A stretch of DNA of 64,000 nucleotides, from contig JBAIAC010000033.1 of NCBI GenBank assembly GCA_037349315.1, positions 17,874,001-17,938,000 on the forward strand, written 5' to 3'. The DNA is from Chelydra serpentina. Its lineage: Eukaryota; Chordata; Testudines; Chelydridae. How positions within the stretch are numbered: the stretch's first letter is position 1; every line of letters begins with the position of its first letter. A program made the translations under genes and the position numbers. The notes beneath the pieces are model-generated. The model was not told the DNA's origin, made no database searches, and saw only the letters and a list, made by a program, of their open reading frames with translations. Below are positions 1 to 10,865 of this stretch, in pieces.

Positions 1-1620
1 GACACTCCATTAAAAGGAAAAACTGCATCAGCCTGGAAGAAAAGTGAGACAATCCGCAGCTGAATTAGCAAAGGGCGTTTCAACAAAGGGGCGTGTGCTA
101 GAAGCTCAAACGCACTGTGATGCCCTGTCCTGGGCAGAGCTTTGATTTTAAGGTGCTTGTTGTGGTCTTGTTTATTTGCACTACTGCAAGTCTTACACGG
201 CTTGTGATGCCACTAAAATATATTGTGCATAGTGCCTTGGGGAATTTGCTTCCACCAAGCACCGCCCATCCTCAGCTTCCCCCACAAGTGTGTGCAGTCC
301 TCTGGAAACTGAGCACTTGGGACGTGAGCGCCTGCACTGTCCCTTGTAATCTGTGCCTTGGCGCTTGTTTGTGCTGAACCCCTGGGGTGGGAATACCTAC
401 ACAGAGTGCACGGAAAAACTGAGCAGCAGTTTCAGATTTCCAGTACTTATGTGAAGCATCCACTTAATCCTTGAGTGGTTTAATTGTAACTAGCTATTAT
501 TGACCTCAAGAATGGGGCCAGTGGTAGTAGGAAAGGTTATCATTGCTTTCTGTGTCAGTGCGAAACATGTGAAATGGTGTCGCTATAGCGGGGGATAGAG
601 AGTTCCATGATTCACTTTTAAGTGCTCAAACTGTATAGTTCTATTAACTGGAACTAGGGAGGAAAGTGTTTTGGGATGGCACTTTTTCGAGTATCCGAGC
701 GGAATCAATTTGTATTAAACAAGAAATAATAGTTTTGCATTAATTTCAGCAAGGTATAGGAGACAAGACACTGGTATCTTAGGCTCTTATAGGTATGTTT
801 CTATTCAGTGTATTTGTAATGACTGAGAGAATGGGCTTGTTTACAAAAGACTTTGCAGAGTAAAGTAGTCAATGTTGAAATAACCTTAAGAATGTGAAGG
901 ATGCATTAGAAGAAGAAAAATAACCACCGAAGATCTATAAACTGTTTAGGGGAATAACCATTGCATAATCCACCAAGATTTAAGGAAACACTGTAAGGTT
1001 GTTTTTACACTGAACAAAAATAGATCTGTACTACACTGCCAGTACAACTCCACCATTGATAGCAACAGTGGGAGCTGTAGTGTAGTCAGGGCTCAGGCAT
1101 TTTTTACCACCATATTATTGTCCAATCCTGAGGTGCTTAGAAAATTCCTATTTAAGTAAATGTGCATTTTCCTGAGTAAGGACTTCAGGATTGCACCCTT
1201 GCACTTTGTTGCTTCCTCTAAAAATATTTTATTTGCCCTAATTGAATATATAACCTTAATCATGTTAATATACAGATAAATCAAGCACATGTTTCCAGTG
1301 ACTTACTAGCAAAGCAAATTCACTCTTGGCACTTCAGGTACTCATGACCCAAGTCTACTGCTAGTGAAGTCAAGGGAAGTTTTGTCAGATTTCAAAGGAA
1401 ACGGGATCATGCCCTTATCTATGCTGGATAAATTTGGTGTGATAAGTACTCTGGCTCTCCTAGCATGCTATCCAAATGTAAAATTGCTACCAGTGGTGCA
1501 CAGATGATTCTATCGCTGTTGTATTGCACTTCCTCTGATCAAGGCTCTCTCCCACTGTAAACATGCCATTAACATTGATGCACTTTATTTTATTTTAGGT
1601 AAGTGCTCAAATAAGATATT
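1..1620. other. Non-coding DNA, no recognised gene
   Basis: This stretch is AT-rich and apparently single-copy. The longest open frames are under 90 codons, overlap on opposite strands, and show no domain, signal peptide or codon pattern that I recognise. I see no repeat termini, no tRNA and no promoter that I would defend. Confidence 0.6.
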
Positions 1621-1621
1621 T

Positions 1622-1712
1622 GGGGCCAGATTCTCAGGTGGTGTTACCTGTGTTTCTACCTGGAAGTCAATGGAACTATGTCATCTGACACTAGATAAGG
1701 ATCTGACCCTTG
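1622..1712. repeat. Palindromic MITE, CCAGAT-ended family
   Basis: The two ends are imperfect inverted copies: the left begins GGGGCCAGATTCTCA and the right ends GGATCTGACCCTT. The centre carries GAAGTCAATGGAA, the self-complementary core that recurs in other short palindromes of this window (20548, 45648, 61086). About 90 bp, no coding capacity. It is read as a non-autonomous inverted-repeat element. The superfamily cannot be named because no target duplication is obvious. Confidence 0.55.
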
Positions 1713-1999
1713 AATAGATAATTACCATATTTAGCCATGGCATTAAGTGGATTTGTATGTAAACAGTGTAACCTAAAGAAAACACTAGAAATTCAGTAAA
1801 GCCAGAAGTTGCAGCTTTTGATGGAAAACATCCTTCAATTGAAGAGAGCACCTCCAGTATAGGATAGTATGACTAACAATTGGATGCAATTAGTGAGAGT
1901 TTTGGTTTGGAGCCTAGTCCTCTATTATTCAACTTGCTTATTAATTTATTTATTTATTATTATACTAAGGCTGCCAGTAATTCTTGCTTACAAGCCAAA

Positions 2000-2068
2000 T
2001 GTAAGATAGACATCAGGGTACTAGGTTAGATGGACCTTTGGTCTGACCAGTATGGCCGTTCTTATGTA
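2000..2068 (+). mobile_element. CR1 LINE 3' terminal fragment
   Basis: The stretch reading TTAGATGGACCTTTGGTCTG followed by CAGTATGGCCGTTCTTATG is the terminal 3' UTR signature of a CR1 subfamily. The same signature ends the longer copy at 57460-58358. Only the last ~60-70 bp can be recognised, so this is a severely 5'-truncated or decayed insertion. It carries no coding sequence. Confidence 0.75.
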
Positions 2069-3274
2069 ACTTTTGCTTCATCGTCTCTCAAAATGTTTTA
2101 TTGGCCAACTTGGTGAGAAACAGACGCTTCGGAATGTTTGATTTTTTTTTTTTTTAAGTTTCACATATCCTTTTAGATAACATCTTGTTAAAAGGCACTT
2201 TTAAAAAAAACAACAAAAAAACATTCTGGTTCATGACCCTCCCTTACCTTTCTAAAGAAGTTTCTGTTGTCTCAAAAGTCAAGGTAAAATAAGCCTTACT
2301 CCAGAATCCCTTTGAATCTTTGCCTTCCTGGGAGCTTTACTCTGTAATTTCTGTCGTATACAAGATTTTGATAGATGATTCAAAACTATCCTCCACCAAG
2401 TTGGATAATGATAAGGCTGAAATAATCCACAAAATATGTCCTGCCAGATAGAAAAGATAACTAGTGCTTTCTCTAATCCAAAAACAATCCAAAGAGACAA
2501 AACCACTAGGCTTTTAGCTACTTTAAGGTATTTCTCTTCTGGAATCCTGATTTGAGGCTGTTTGTTCAGGTCAGTCCTTTTTGGACTTGGTAAACTAAGT
2601 GAGGTCAAGCACAGATGGGAGTATAGTGCTCTTTTCAGCTAGGTTACCTGGCAGTAAAACAAAAGTGCATGTAGCTGTGGAAGACTACAAATGTGGTCAA
2701 TTTCTTCTATGAACAAGAAATCGTTCATAGGTATCTAGGGGCTGAAACATTCAGATTCTGACTGAAAACCAGTCTCTTTAGGCTAGTGGCAGAATACTAG
2801 CCGAAACTCTGAGCTGTGTCCTTTGCCACTCCACTGCTGGCAATTTATATATAGTAACTCAAGTGATTGTTTTGTGCTTTTAAGGTTACAATAAAACACT
2901 TAAATAATGCATACTTGCATCTTTCTGAAGATCTTTATTCTTCCCAACTTGATCAATTTATCCCCCACTCCCTAATCAGCTCTAATCTAGTCTACTCATT
3001 GTGGAACAGATTCTCTGCCTTGTGCCATTCCCATGAGTGGTACAAAATGAGTGGAAACTGCCAGTGAGATCCTTGCCAGGGGTGTCATATCCTTTGGCAC
3101 AGTGTCAACTGTACACCTCCCACCTTGCAGCTCCTGGAGTTGGAGGAGAGGGGCTGGAGTATGGTGCACTCTGGCAGTCCCTAGCTGACAAATGTCCCTA
3201 AGATTCCAGTTAGTTTATGTTAGAGCATCCCCTGAGTTTAGCATCTTAATGTTCCTGGGGCTAATGGGTATGTG
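2069..3274. other. Non-coding DNA, no recognised gene
   Basis: There is a T-rich run near 2136 and an A-rich run near 2202. The longest frame (2279-2608, minus, 109 codons) has no recognisable family and no neighbouring gene signals. Nothing else can be supported here. Confidence 0.55.
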
Positions 3275-3474
3275 GGAGGGATAGCTCAGTGGTTTGAGCA
3301 TTGGCCTGCTAAACCCAGGGTTTTGAGTTCAATCCTTGAGGGGGCCACTTAGGGATCTGGGGCAAAAATCTGTCAGGGGACAGTACTTGGTCCTGCTAGT
3401 GAAGGCAGGGGACTGGACTCAATGACCTTTCAAGGTCCTTCCAGTTCTAGGAGATGGGCATTTATTTATTTAAA
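3275..3474 (+). mobile_element. tRNA-derived SINE with LINE-like tail (tortoise type)
   Basis: The head is tRNA-like and carries an internal RNA polymerase III promoter: an A box TAGCTCAGTGG at 3282-3292 and a B box GAGTTCAATCC at 3325-3335. The tRNA-like part is followed by a ~90-bp body. It ends in a tail, GGGGACTGGACTCAATGACC then CTTCCAGTTCTAGGAGAT, which resembles the CR1-type 3' end seen at 45100-45160. This architecture is that of the tRNA-derived SINEs known from hidden-necked turtles. The B box differs from consensus and the acceptor stem is not maintained, so it is a retroposon rather than a working tRNA gene. It is the strongest taxonomic marker in the window. Confidence 0.85.
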
Positions 3475-4173
3475 AATCTTTGAGACTCCATTAATCTATT
3501 TATAGCTCCCAAACATCTTGTATCTTTATTAAGAAAGAATACACAAGCCCAAGTGTCTCACTCTGTTATAAATAGTTTTAAACCTAATATCCTAAGAACA
3601 TTTATGCTTAATACTTTTGGAAATCTGGAAGGCGTTGATTCTGGACAGTCTCTGTAGGTGTCCTTCTGTTGTGCCTGTTTGTGTTTTGTAGGATTTATCT
3701 TTAATCTTGTAGGATCCTGGCCTAATTACCAGTTGAAAGAAAAAAGAACCGTAGTTGACAGTTAAAATCCTATTCAGGAAGATACCAAAATATACTGCAG
3801 AGTCTTCAGCACTGCATTGAGTTTTACCATACTTCAAAGGTCTATGTAAGGGTTAGGGTGATTTATATAGTACTGTACTCTGAACTATTCTAGAAATATA
3901 GTGAATGTGTCTCTCTGGAATATTTAGATTTTTTTAGTATGTCCATCTAGATTGTTGACTGCTCTGTATTTTCAACTGTAAATAAAATGTTCTCTTCTCC
4001 TTACCCCATCCCACCCTTCTGTCACAGTTTAAATGCTTTTGAGCATTACATGCCTGTCCTTCACTAAACAGTCAGGTCCCAGTCTTGCAGTCTGGATTAA
4101 GACTATTTTAACTGAAATAAATAAGATTTCTTGCATGAGTAAATATTAATCACCTGAGTAAAGGTAGCAGCAA
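3475..4173. other. Non-coding DNA, no recognised gene
   Basis: AT-rich sequence with no recognised repeat termini. The frame at 3592-3837 (minus) is a short chance ORF. Confidence 0.5.
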
Positions 4174-4300
4174 GATTTCAAAAGCACTCACTGTTGGCCT
4201 AACTCTGCTCCTATTGAAGTCAAGCCCATATTTAAAGGAAAACCATTTGTCAATTGATTTTGTTAGGAGCAGAGGGCAACGTTGAGTGCTTTTGAAAATC
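4174..4300. repeat. Palindromic MITE, TTTTGAAAATC-ended
   Basis: The left arm runs from GATTTCAAAAGCACTCA through CTGCTCCTATTGA. The right arm reads back as the same series, ending GAGTGCTTTTGAAAATC. Arms are about 45 bp with a few mismatches and a short AT-rich centre. It belongs to the same structural class as 54111-54193, with different arm sequence. No coding capacity. Confidence 0.65.
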
Positions 4301-5000
4301 CTTACCTTAGTGAATAAATAACTCTAGTTTCCAATAGTAGTTTCCAAGAATATATTTTGTTACAATACCCATTCAAACTCCTCCTTTTGAGTTATTACTT
4401 GTCCAGTGTTGCTTATATTTTATCAGAATGTCAGAGGATAGCATCTATTGTCTTCTCTCACTTCTAGAGAAGACTATTGGCACTTTTGCTGCTGCTATTG
4501 ATTATTAGTGACCTTTCCTTTAGAACTCCACTTAATCCCACAAAAGTTTATTTTTAAAAATGTAGAACGTACTTTGTTAACCACGAAAGTATTCTGTCCC
4601 ATCATGCATTAAAATGACAGCTGCATTCACTGTGTCCTAATCTACAGTACATCACTAGTCTTGAGCTTCTGGGAAGTATCCCTTAAACAGCAGCTTTTGC
4701 AAAGAGAGCAATCATCACTACAGTAAGAAGACAGTGAAGCAGTGACAGGTATTTCCATAACCTGTTTAGAAAAAAATCTACAAAATATGGACACATTCTT
4801 TAGCAAATATGTATTTAAGTAACTGAGGTATTGTACTACAGTTTTCCTTTCCATGTAAAAATAGAATATGCCTATGTTCTAAAATGTGTAGATCTTATTT
4901 TAAAGAGGTAAATGACACACTGCTTAGAATTCTTCAGGTTTGTTGTGGTTCACAACTCTTCCAAGATATTGTCATGTTTTAAATTATTCACAAGTGTTCT
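4301..5000. other. Non-coding DNA, no recognised gene
   Basis: AT-rich. A minus-strand frame at 4642-4854 (70 codons) has no recognisable domain. No repeat termini seen. Confidence 0.5.
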
Positions 5001-5062
5001 GGGCCAAATTCATTATTGATGTTACCTAACTGACTTCAATGAAGATACACCAGAAATTATCT
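5001..5062. repeat. Short palindromic MITE remnant
   Basis: Begins GGGCCAAATTCATTATTGATG and contains ACTGACTTCAATGAAG near its centre, the ATTGACTTCAAT-type core of the other small palindromes. The right arm is decayed. Class assignment rests on resemblance to 1622, 13441 and 26704. Confidence 0.4.
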
Positions 5063-5127
5063 TAGCCCTTTATCTCTAAAGGTGCAGGGAATGAGACAAA
5101 AATTGACTTCAGTGATATTCTGCAAAT

Positions 5128-5230
5128 GTAATTATTATTTGCATTGTGGTAGCACCCAGGAGCCCAAATCATGAACCAGGACCCCATTGTGCAAGACACT
5201 GTACAAACACAGAACACAAGATGGCCATCA
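5128..5230 (+). repeat. Old dispersed amniote repeat, copy 1
   Basis: An AT-rich start with a TTATTATTTG motif is followed by GTAGCACCCAGGAGCC, GGACCCCATTGTGC and CTGTACAAACACAGAACA. The same ordered motifs recur at 31336-31440 and 47400-47520, and in reverse at 11248-11335. No promoter boxes or terminal inverted repeats are visible, so the class is open. It is probably the 3' end of an old LINE or SINE. Confidence 0.65.
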
Positions 5231-6107
5231 AAACAACCTTTTAAGGTTATTTTATAATTGCTCTGTGTTGCCAGTGTTCTCTGTTCACCAAGGAAGACCC
5301 AGTCCCTGATCTTAGGAGGATACATACCTGCAGGGACAGTTATTTCATTCAGACTCCTGAAAACTTTGTTGTTCAGGTCATTTCCTACCTTTCATGCATT
5401 TTTTTCAGTATTCTGTACTGTGTGTTCAGTGAAATACTTCTGATCACTTGAAACAAATGTAGTATAATGTAAACAGCCTTGGATGTTAGTTTCCTCATTT
5501 CAAAACAAGAAAGCTAATTGTTATGAGAATTTGAAAAATTATGTTAGGTTTTGATGTCATGCTCTACTCGTAGAGGCAGATACTTATGAACAACAACATG
5601 TTTTTTATTAAATAAACTGAGGGGGGTGGGAACATTCGTAAACATGAGATCTATGTTAAAAACAAAGGAATCTGGGTGGGTGTTCATCCTTATCTTACTC
5701 TCTTTTATAACCTATAGTTAAACATCACTGAAGGATGGTGTGGGTGCTTAGATCTTTAGCACTAACTGGTTGTTCTCCTCTCTAAAAGGATTTAAGGCAC
5801 TTAATCCAAAGAATGTTTGCATAATGTGCTTTAATTACTATTTCATTTACAAAAGTGTTTTCCCTTCTGTTATGTGCCCTTAAGGAGGGCCCTGTAGGTT
5901 GCCACCAGTGCCACTTGTTTTCTCCACACATCAACCTCACCATAGAACTTGAAGCTTTCATTTTCCTGGGCAGAAGATATTCCTTCATTCTCATAAATGC
6001 ACATAGAGCATCTCACCACTTGGCCACCCCACAACTGAGTGTTTTCATGGAATGACATCACTAATTAGTATGCAGTGATGTAACCATGTCAGTCTCAAGA
6101 TATTAGA
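5231..6107. other. Non-coding DNA, no recognised gene
   Basis: Short frames on both strands overlap one another at 5782-6061, the usual sign of chance ORFs. No repeat signature is recognised. Confidence 0.5.
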
Positions 6108-6230
6108 GAGACAAGGTGGATGAGGTAATATCTTTGGCTGGACCAACTTCTGTTGGTGGCAGAGATAGAAGTTGGTCCATCCAAAGATATTACTTCACCC
6201 ACCTTGTCTCTTTCTCATATCACTAACGTT
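6072..6230. mobile_element. Inverted Penelope-like fragment (snap-back pair)
   Basis: Arms at 6108-6151 and 6167-6210 are inverted copies with only 3 mismatches in 44 bp, separated by 15 bp. The arm motifs (GAGACAAGGTGG, TAATATCTTTGG, GGACCAACTTCT) and the upstream GTCTCAAGATATTAGAGAGA match, from memory, a reptile Penelope-like 3' end usually found as a single copy. Here the unit turns back on itself, as a twin or inverted insertion would. No coding sequence. Confidence 0.6.
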
Positions 6231-7896
6231 TAGTGATGTTTAGTGATTCCCCAGCTGTAACTCTATCTGGGTGGTAAGAGAGCAAGAGCAAAGTAAACCT
6301 AATTTTGGAGTCTTAGTGTTATGCAGCAAGACCTTGGACTTTGATAGGGCTAGTTAATTTTTAATCCTATGCTACTGCCTGGGTTGATCCTGTGTGTTCT
6401 TTCTCTGGATTGCATGCTTGTGTTGCACATAAGTGTAGTGAAACTGAAAGAATGTGCACTTTTAAACAAACACAAATTCTGAGAGAGCTGATGTGCAATA
6501 GGAAGAGCCACTGTTTTAATACCAACGTTCATTTTACTTCCCCTGTGTCTAACCACAAATGGAAGAATCCTACTTTGTACTTATTGGGAGCACTGTTCCT
6601 CTGTGGATCTCATCTTATCCAACTTTGTCAAGCACTTTGAACCTGGAAATACATGCATGTGATACTGTGAATGTATAAGTGAAGGGATTTGGAGTAAAAT
6701 TGTTTTTGTTTTTCTTGACTGTCTAGTCTAAATTATGACTTAATGGAATGACAAATTGTCGTTATTTGTATGCAAATAGTAAGAATTCACTGACAAAATT
6801 AATCTCTCCATATAATTTAATTTCATATGGGACTCTGTGTCTTGGAGACATTAGACATACAGGGGAAAATGTTTCAAGAATTGACCCTAAAAAGATCTTT
6901 TAAAAAGAAATACTGAATGTATGTTTTTAAAGGGGTAAAATGAAACTGTCTCATCCTGCTGTAGTAAGGATTTAAATTATACATCTCCGAAAGGCAGGCA
7001 TCTTCTGTCCTTAGGAGATAAAGAAAGCTGTTACAAAGGTTTATTTATAGCTTAGGCTTATGTCCAAGAACTAAAAGAGACCAGAAGGAGCCTCCCTGTC
7101 ATCAACTTACTATGACAGCATTTTCAGGCCTAGGCTAGATATTCAATCCTGATAGCCCTATTATAAGCGTAACTGTAGCAACGCTGTCGTGATGGTTGAG
7201 GAAGCAGTTGCGTCACAGGCCCCGATTTTTCAAAGACTTATAACATGCCAGATACTCTGGGCTAACATTTCAGCTGAGAACAAACACTAGAAAGGTGAAA
7301 TTGATGAATAAACTTGTTTTTGCTTTTCAAATAACTCTCAAATTGCTTCATTTTAAAACTTTGCCACAGAATTGTTAGATCCTGATCTCATTAGCATTGG
7401 TGGAAATATGGAATATCTCCATTACAGTCCAGTGATTTTTGCACTGGAATATATGAAATTCTAGTCTGCAGTGAGGGAGATCCCCCTACGATATGACTGA
7501 AAGAAATTGGATTTGGAAGTAACCAATCCTGTATTGCTTCTTCTGGAGCTTAGTAGTGTTTTTTCACATTAGCCAGAGTATGTCATGAGAGGAGAAGGAA
7601 TGCAAAGTGCACCACCCCCAGGATAGCACATATTCAGCTTGGTCTCCTTGCCTTGTATTTACTATGGATTTACACCAGTGGGTCAGAAGAAAAGATCATC
7701 TTTATACCTCCTTTGCACAGGTGTAAATGACTGAACAAGGCTGTGGAGAATTAGACCTGTAGTCTGAGTGGAATCCCAGCAGGTATACCATGGAGACTAT
7801 GGTCATATGCAGTACACAGACTTTATTTTACAGGAGGAGCAGGGATTTGCCTGGTGCCAGCCTCTGGACACTAATTGTTACAAAGAGAGGGCAATG
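6231..7896. other. Non-coding DNA, possible conserved block near 6.7 kb
   Basis: No gene or repeat termini recognised. At 6720-6860 the sequence is AT-rich without low complexity and contains an octamer ATGCAAAT at 6770-6777, the core recognised by POU factors. One octamer is weak evidence. I record it only as a place to check for conservation. Confidence 0.4.
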
Positions 7897-7904
7897 CCCT
7901 AGGC

Positions 7905-8563
7905 CAGTGGTTCTCAAACTGTGGTCTGCGGACCACCAGTGGGCCGCGAGATCCATTCAGGTGGTCTGCAGATAGTTCCCTCTATCTGTAGTTCCACATA
8001 CAGGGCCGTAACGAGGGCGAGGTGAGTGAGGCACTCGCCTCGGGGCGCACTGCTGGCAGGTGCGTAAAAGCCTGCTGCCAGGGGCGCGCCTGTCCTCCCC
8101 CGCCGCCGAAGCCGCCCCAGCTTACCTGCAGGTGGTCCGCCGGTGTGCGTGCAGGAGGCCCCCTCCGCCGAATTGTCGCCGAAGCCGCGGCACTGGCGGA
8201 CCTCCCGCAGGTAAGCGGAAGCAGCTTCGGCGGCAGGGCAGAAGTCGGCCCTCCTTTCCAGCCTCAGCTCTGTGGCTCCTGTGGTGGGGAAGAGACCCCG
8301 CTCCTTCCCATCCTCTCGGGGAGAGAGGGCACATCCATCGCATTAGAAAGGTAAGACTACTGATATTAAAATATGAGTTGTGTGCTTTTATTTGTGTGGA
8401 AACATTTTTTTTTTTTTTTTTTTTATATAGCACTTTTATCCAAAGTGCTTTACAATAGTTAGCTAATGGTACAGACAACATTTGGAAAGATCATGAAATG
8501 GTCCACCAAGACCCTCAGCAATTTTCAAGTGATCCATGGGGGAAAAAAGTTTGAGAACCACTG
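7905..8563. mobile_element. hAT transposon with perfect 8-bp target duplication
   Basis: Ends are CAGTGGTTCTCAAACTGTGG (left) and GTTTGAGAACCACTG (right), typical hAT/Charlie-like termini. The flanks are a perfect 8-bp duplication CCCTAGGC at 7897-7904 and 8564-8571. The interior holds a GC-rich block at about 8001-8340 starting CAGGGCCGTAACG, which looks like a second element inserted in the first, and a run of about 20 T at 8405. Three overlapping frames in the GC-rich block (8022-8481) are low-complexity Pro/Arg/Ser-rich reads with no transposase motif. Non-autonomous. Confidence 0.88.
8001..8340. mobile_element. GC-rich insert nested in the hAT element
   Basis: The left end CAGGGCCG matches the start of the GC-rich element at 61849. 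The sequence is rich in GCCGCC and CTTCGGCGG and contrasts sharply with the AT-rich host. A right terminus matching the left one is not found, so the end point is approximate. The insertion is inferred from composition and the CAGGGCCG start. Confidence 0.45.
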
Positions 8564-8632
8564 CCCTAGGCAGTCTCGAAATTCATCTGACTTTTTGGGG
8601 TGCTGATTGCCTTGGGCTGCACTAGTCAACCT

Positions 8633-8937
8633 GTATTGCCAGCTCAATGATTTTATCAAGTCTTGCAATATTTGGTGTTTTTCCTATAGCTCATGAGGTC
8701 CTGTGATTACATGAGACTCTGCTTTCATTTAAAGAAAAAGGTTTTTATTTCTCATGGTTGCAGAGAAAATTAGAAAATGTGAACCCTACAAGTTCAAAAC
8801 CCCAAAAGGCCAAAAAAACAAACCCCATTTATTTTTATCTCCTAACTTTAACGCTGTTATGACTTTTTTTTATTTTTTTATTATTTTTTTGAGGGAAGCA
8901 CCTACCTCTCTTTCAACACTTGGAGTTGGCAATGCTA
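8633..8937. mobile_element. TIR element, AT-rich (MITE-like)
   Basis: The left end TATTGCCAGCTC and the right end GAGTTGGCAATGCTA are imperfect inverted repeats. The interior includes CTCATGGTTGCAGAGAAA and long A-rich and T-rich runs, a pattern I remember from an old turtle repeat. The frame at 8754-9029 crosses its border and is a chance ORF. Confidence 0.5.
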
Positions 8938-9299
8938 CTCTGCATTCTGGAAGCAGAAGCAGTGGCATTTTCCTTTGGAGTAGGTGTCTCAGAGGAAAAG
9001 GGCTCCAGACCTTCCTCACTGGTGATTGATAGTGACTAGTGTAACTGCATCCTCCTTCCCTTGTGTTTTTTCTAATTTTAACTTGATATATAGGTACCAC
9101 TTGCATGAAATTATACCATGAATAAATTAGCTAAACAGTCAATGGGCACCCAGCAAACACTAGGACTTGTATAGGGAAATTAGGACCTGCAATTCATCAC
9201 TGTTGATCTGATCTGCTGATGATGGAAACAGCAGAATTTGTAGCTTGGACAAAAACTAGGCATTTTAAATCTGTGTGTAAAACTTTCAAAAGCAGCTAT
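8938..9299. other. Non-coding DNA, no recognised gene
   Basis: Short spacer between two transposon remnants. Nothing recognised. Confidence 0.5.
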
Positions 9300-9706
9300 G
9301 GGCCCGTTTCTAAAGGTATTTAGGTGTCGAAGATGTAAATTTTAGTCATCTAGGAGCTGAAGTCTCATTGAAAGTCAATGAGACTTAGGGCTTGTCCCCT
9401 TACCAGGGGATCGACAGGTGGTGATCGATCCCCGGGGGTCGATTTAGCAGGTCTAGTGAATACCCGCTAAATTGACCGCTCTCCTATCGACTCCTGTATT
9501 CCACCGGAATGAGATGCATAAGGTAAGTCGATGGGAGAGTTTCTCCCGTCAACCCGGCACGGTGTAGACACCACAATAAGTTGACCTAAGGTACGTCAAC
9601 TCCAGCTACGTTATTCACATGGCTGGAGTTGCGTTACTTAGGTAGACTTAGCCCCATAGTGTAGACCTGCCCTAAGTGACTTTTCAAAAGTGACTTAGCC
9701 CCCTAA
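9300..9706. repeat. Palindromic MITE split by a Harbinger-like MITE
   Basis: The left half (9300-9387) contains TAGGTGTCGAAG and the core ATTGAAAGTCAATGAGACTTA. The right part (9673-9706) reads TAAGTGACTTTTCAAAAGTG then ACTTAGCCCCCTAA. These look like parts of one small palindrome of the gacttaggctcctaa type, cut by the element at 9388-9672. Confidence 0.5.
9388..9672 (+). mobile_element. Harbinger-like MITE, copy a
   Basis: Ends GGGCTTGTCC and GTAGACCTGCCC, flanked by TTA (9385-9387) and TAA (9673-9675), compatible with a degenerate 3-bp TWA target duplication. The subterminal stem-loop has arms CAACTCCAGC (9597-9606) and GCTGGAGTTG (9621-9630). No coding capacity. It belongs to the family of 9707, 10866, 30523, 35147 and 38529. 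The Harbinger label follows from the 3-bp TWA flanks, best seen in copy d. Confidence 0.75.
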
Positions 9707-9806
9707 GGGCAGGTCTGCACTACGGGGCCAAGTCTACTTAAGTTACGCAACTCCAACTACGTGAATAACGTAGCTGGAGTCGACATACCTTAGGTTGACT
9801 TATTAC
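9707..9806 (-). mobile_element. Harbinger-like MITE, copy b (truncated, inverted)
   Basis: Begins GGGCAGGTCTGCACTACGG after TAA (9704-9706) and runs in the opposite orientation to copy a. It keeps the subterminal stem-loop, ACTCCAACTACGT at 9750-9762 and ACGTAGCTGGAGT at 9768-9780, with one arm mismatch. Homology stops near 9806, so about two thirds of the element is missing. With copy a it forms an inverted pair separated by only 34 bp. Confidence 0.72.
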
Positions 9807-10372
9807 ACACAGTTCGTATAGTATACATTGATATTTTTTTAACTGATCAGTAATACTGTGTGCCAATTGCTGAGCCACAAGATTGATTCATTTTGGTAAT
9901 TCTTTGAGGGACTAATTAACTTTGCTAATGTGAAAGTACTAAAGTGCTAACCCTCCGGCCCTGCCAATATTCAAGAATCGAACCATTGGTAGCCCCAGTG
10001 CAGAAAACGGTTAATCCTGCTGTGCTGCTTCAGTGGCATTTGAGGTGTCAGTTCTTCTCTTCTGTAGAAGAAACACACTGCCTGGCTGCAAGGAAGGATA
10101 ACTTCAGGGATTCATTCGTTATTAACTCTCTAATGAAACAAACACTTTACATGTGCATGTCCGGTAGGTCTGTCAGTGCAAATATGGATAATTTGACAAT
10201 TCTATTGATCCATTTCAGTGTTCCCTCTCCACAAATATGCCTCTGTATGAGAAATCAATATTAATCAATTACTAATGCTAGCTAATGACAGAATAGATTT
10301 AGTTTTTAAAGTATGAGGGAAGCTCTTATATTTAAAAAAAAAAAAAAAGAAACTGCATAAATTTAGAAAGAA
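9807..10372. other. Non-coding DNA, no recognised gene
   Basis: AT-rich with a poly(A) run near 10333. The frame 9944-10264 has no family I recognise. Confidence 0.5.
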
Positions 10373-10721
10373 CTAGAGCTGTGCATGAGCCAGAGTTTTC
10401 CTCCCACAGAAAATGTGCATTTCTGAGGATATTCATTCCAAACTGGAAAGAAAAATCAGAAATGCGAAACTTTGTGCTTAATGGAAATTGCAAAAAAATC
10501 CCATTTCGGAGGAACCAGCATGGAATTTTTCTAAAACTTCGGGGTCAGGTGCCCAGTAAGCCAGGCTGCCAAGGAGGTGGGGATCCCAGGGAGCCAGGCT
10601 GGCTAGCCGGGTTTCAGTTGAAAGTTTCAATGGAATCAACTTGTTTCAGAGGAAAATTTCAGTTGTCAGCATTTTCTGATGGGAAAATTGTTCCATTGGA
10701 AAAAATTTTGACCAGCTCTAG
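10373..10721. mobile_element. TIR element, CTAGAGCTG-ended, copy 1
   Basis: Terminal inverted repeats are CTAGAGCTG at the left and CAGCTCTAG at the right. The right subterminal TTCCATTGG then AAAAATTTTGACCAGCTC is the family signature, shared with 18239-18620 and loosely with 30983-31328 and 61600-61768. A GC-rich insert-like core lies at 10545-10610. A 141-codon frame (10381-10806) runs through and beyond the element and is spurious. Confidence 0.65.
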
Positions 10722-10865
10722 TAACAACCTTTATTGCCATGAACATTGGCTGTATGTGGATGAACACCAACCAACTTTTACAGTAATGAGCTACGTTTGT
10801 ATTTAATGAAAGTACTGGAAATTTAGATTGAGCTGCCTCTCATTTTACAAATTTGTGGAGGCTTT

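Noticed and set aside
2279..2608. 109-codon minus frame with a hydrophobic middle
   Set aside because: No homology that I can name, no splice-site context, no conserved motif.
3281..3350. Functional tRNA gene
   Set aside because: The A and B boxes are present, but the acceptor stem is not maintained and the sequence continues into a SINE body and tail.
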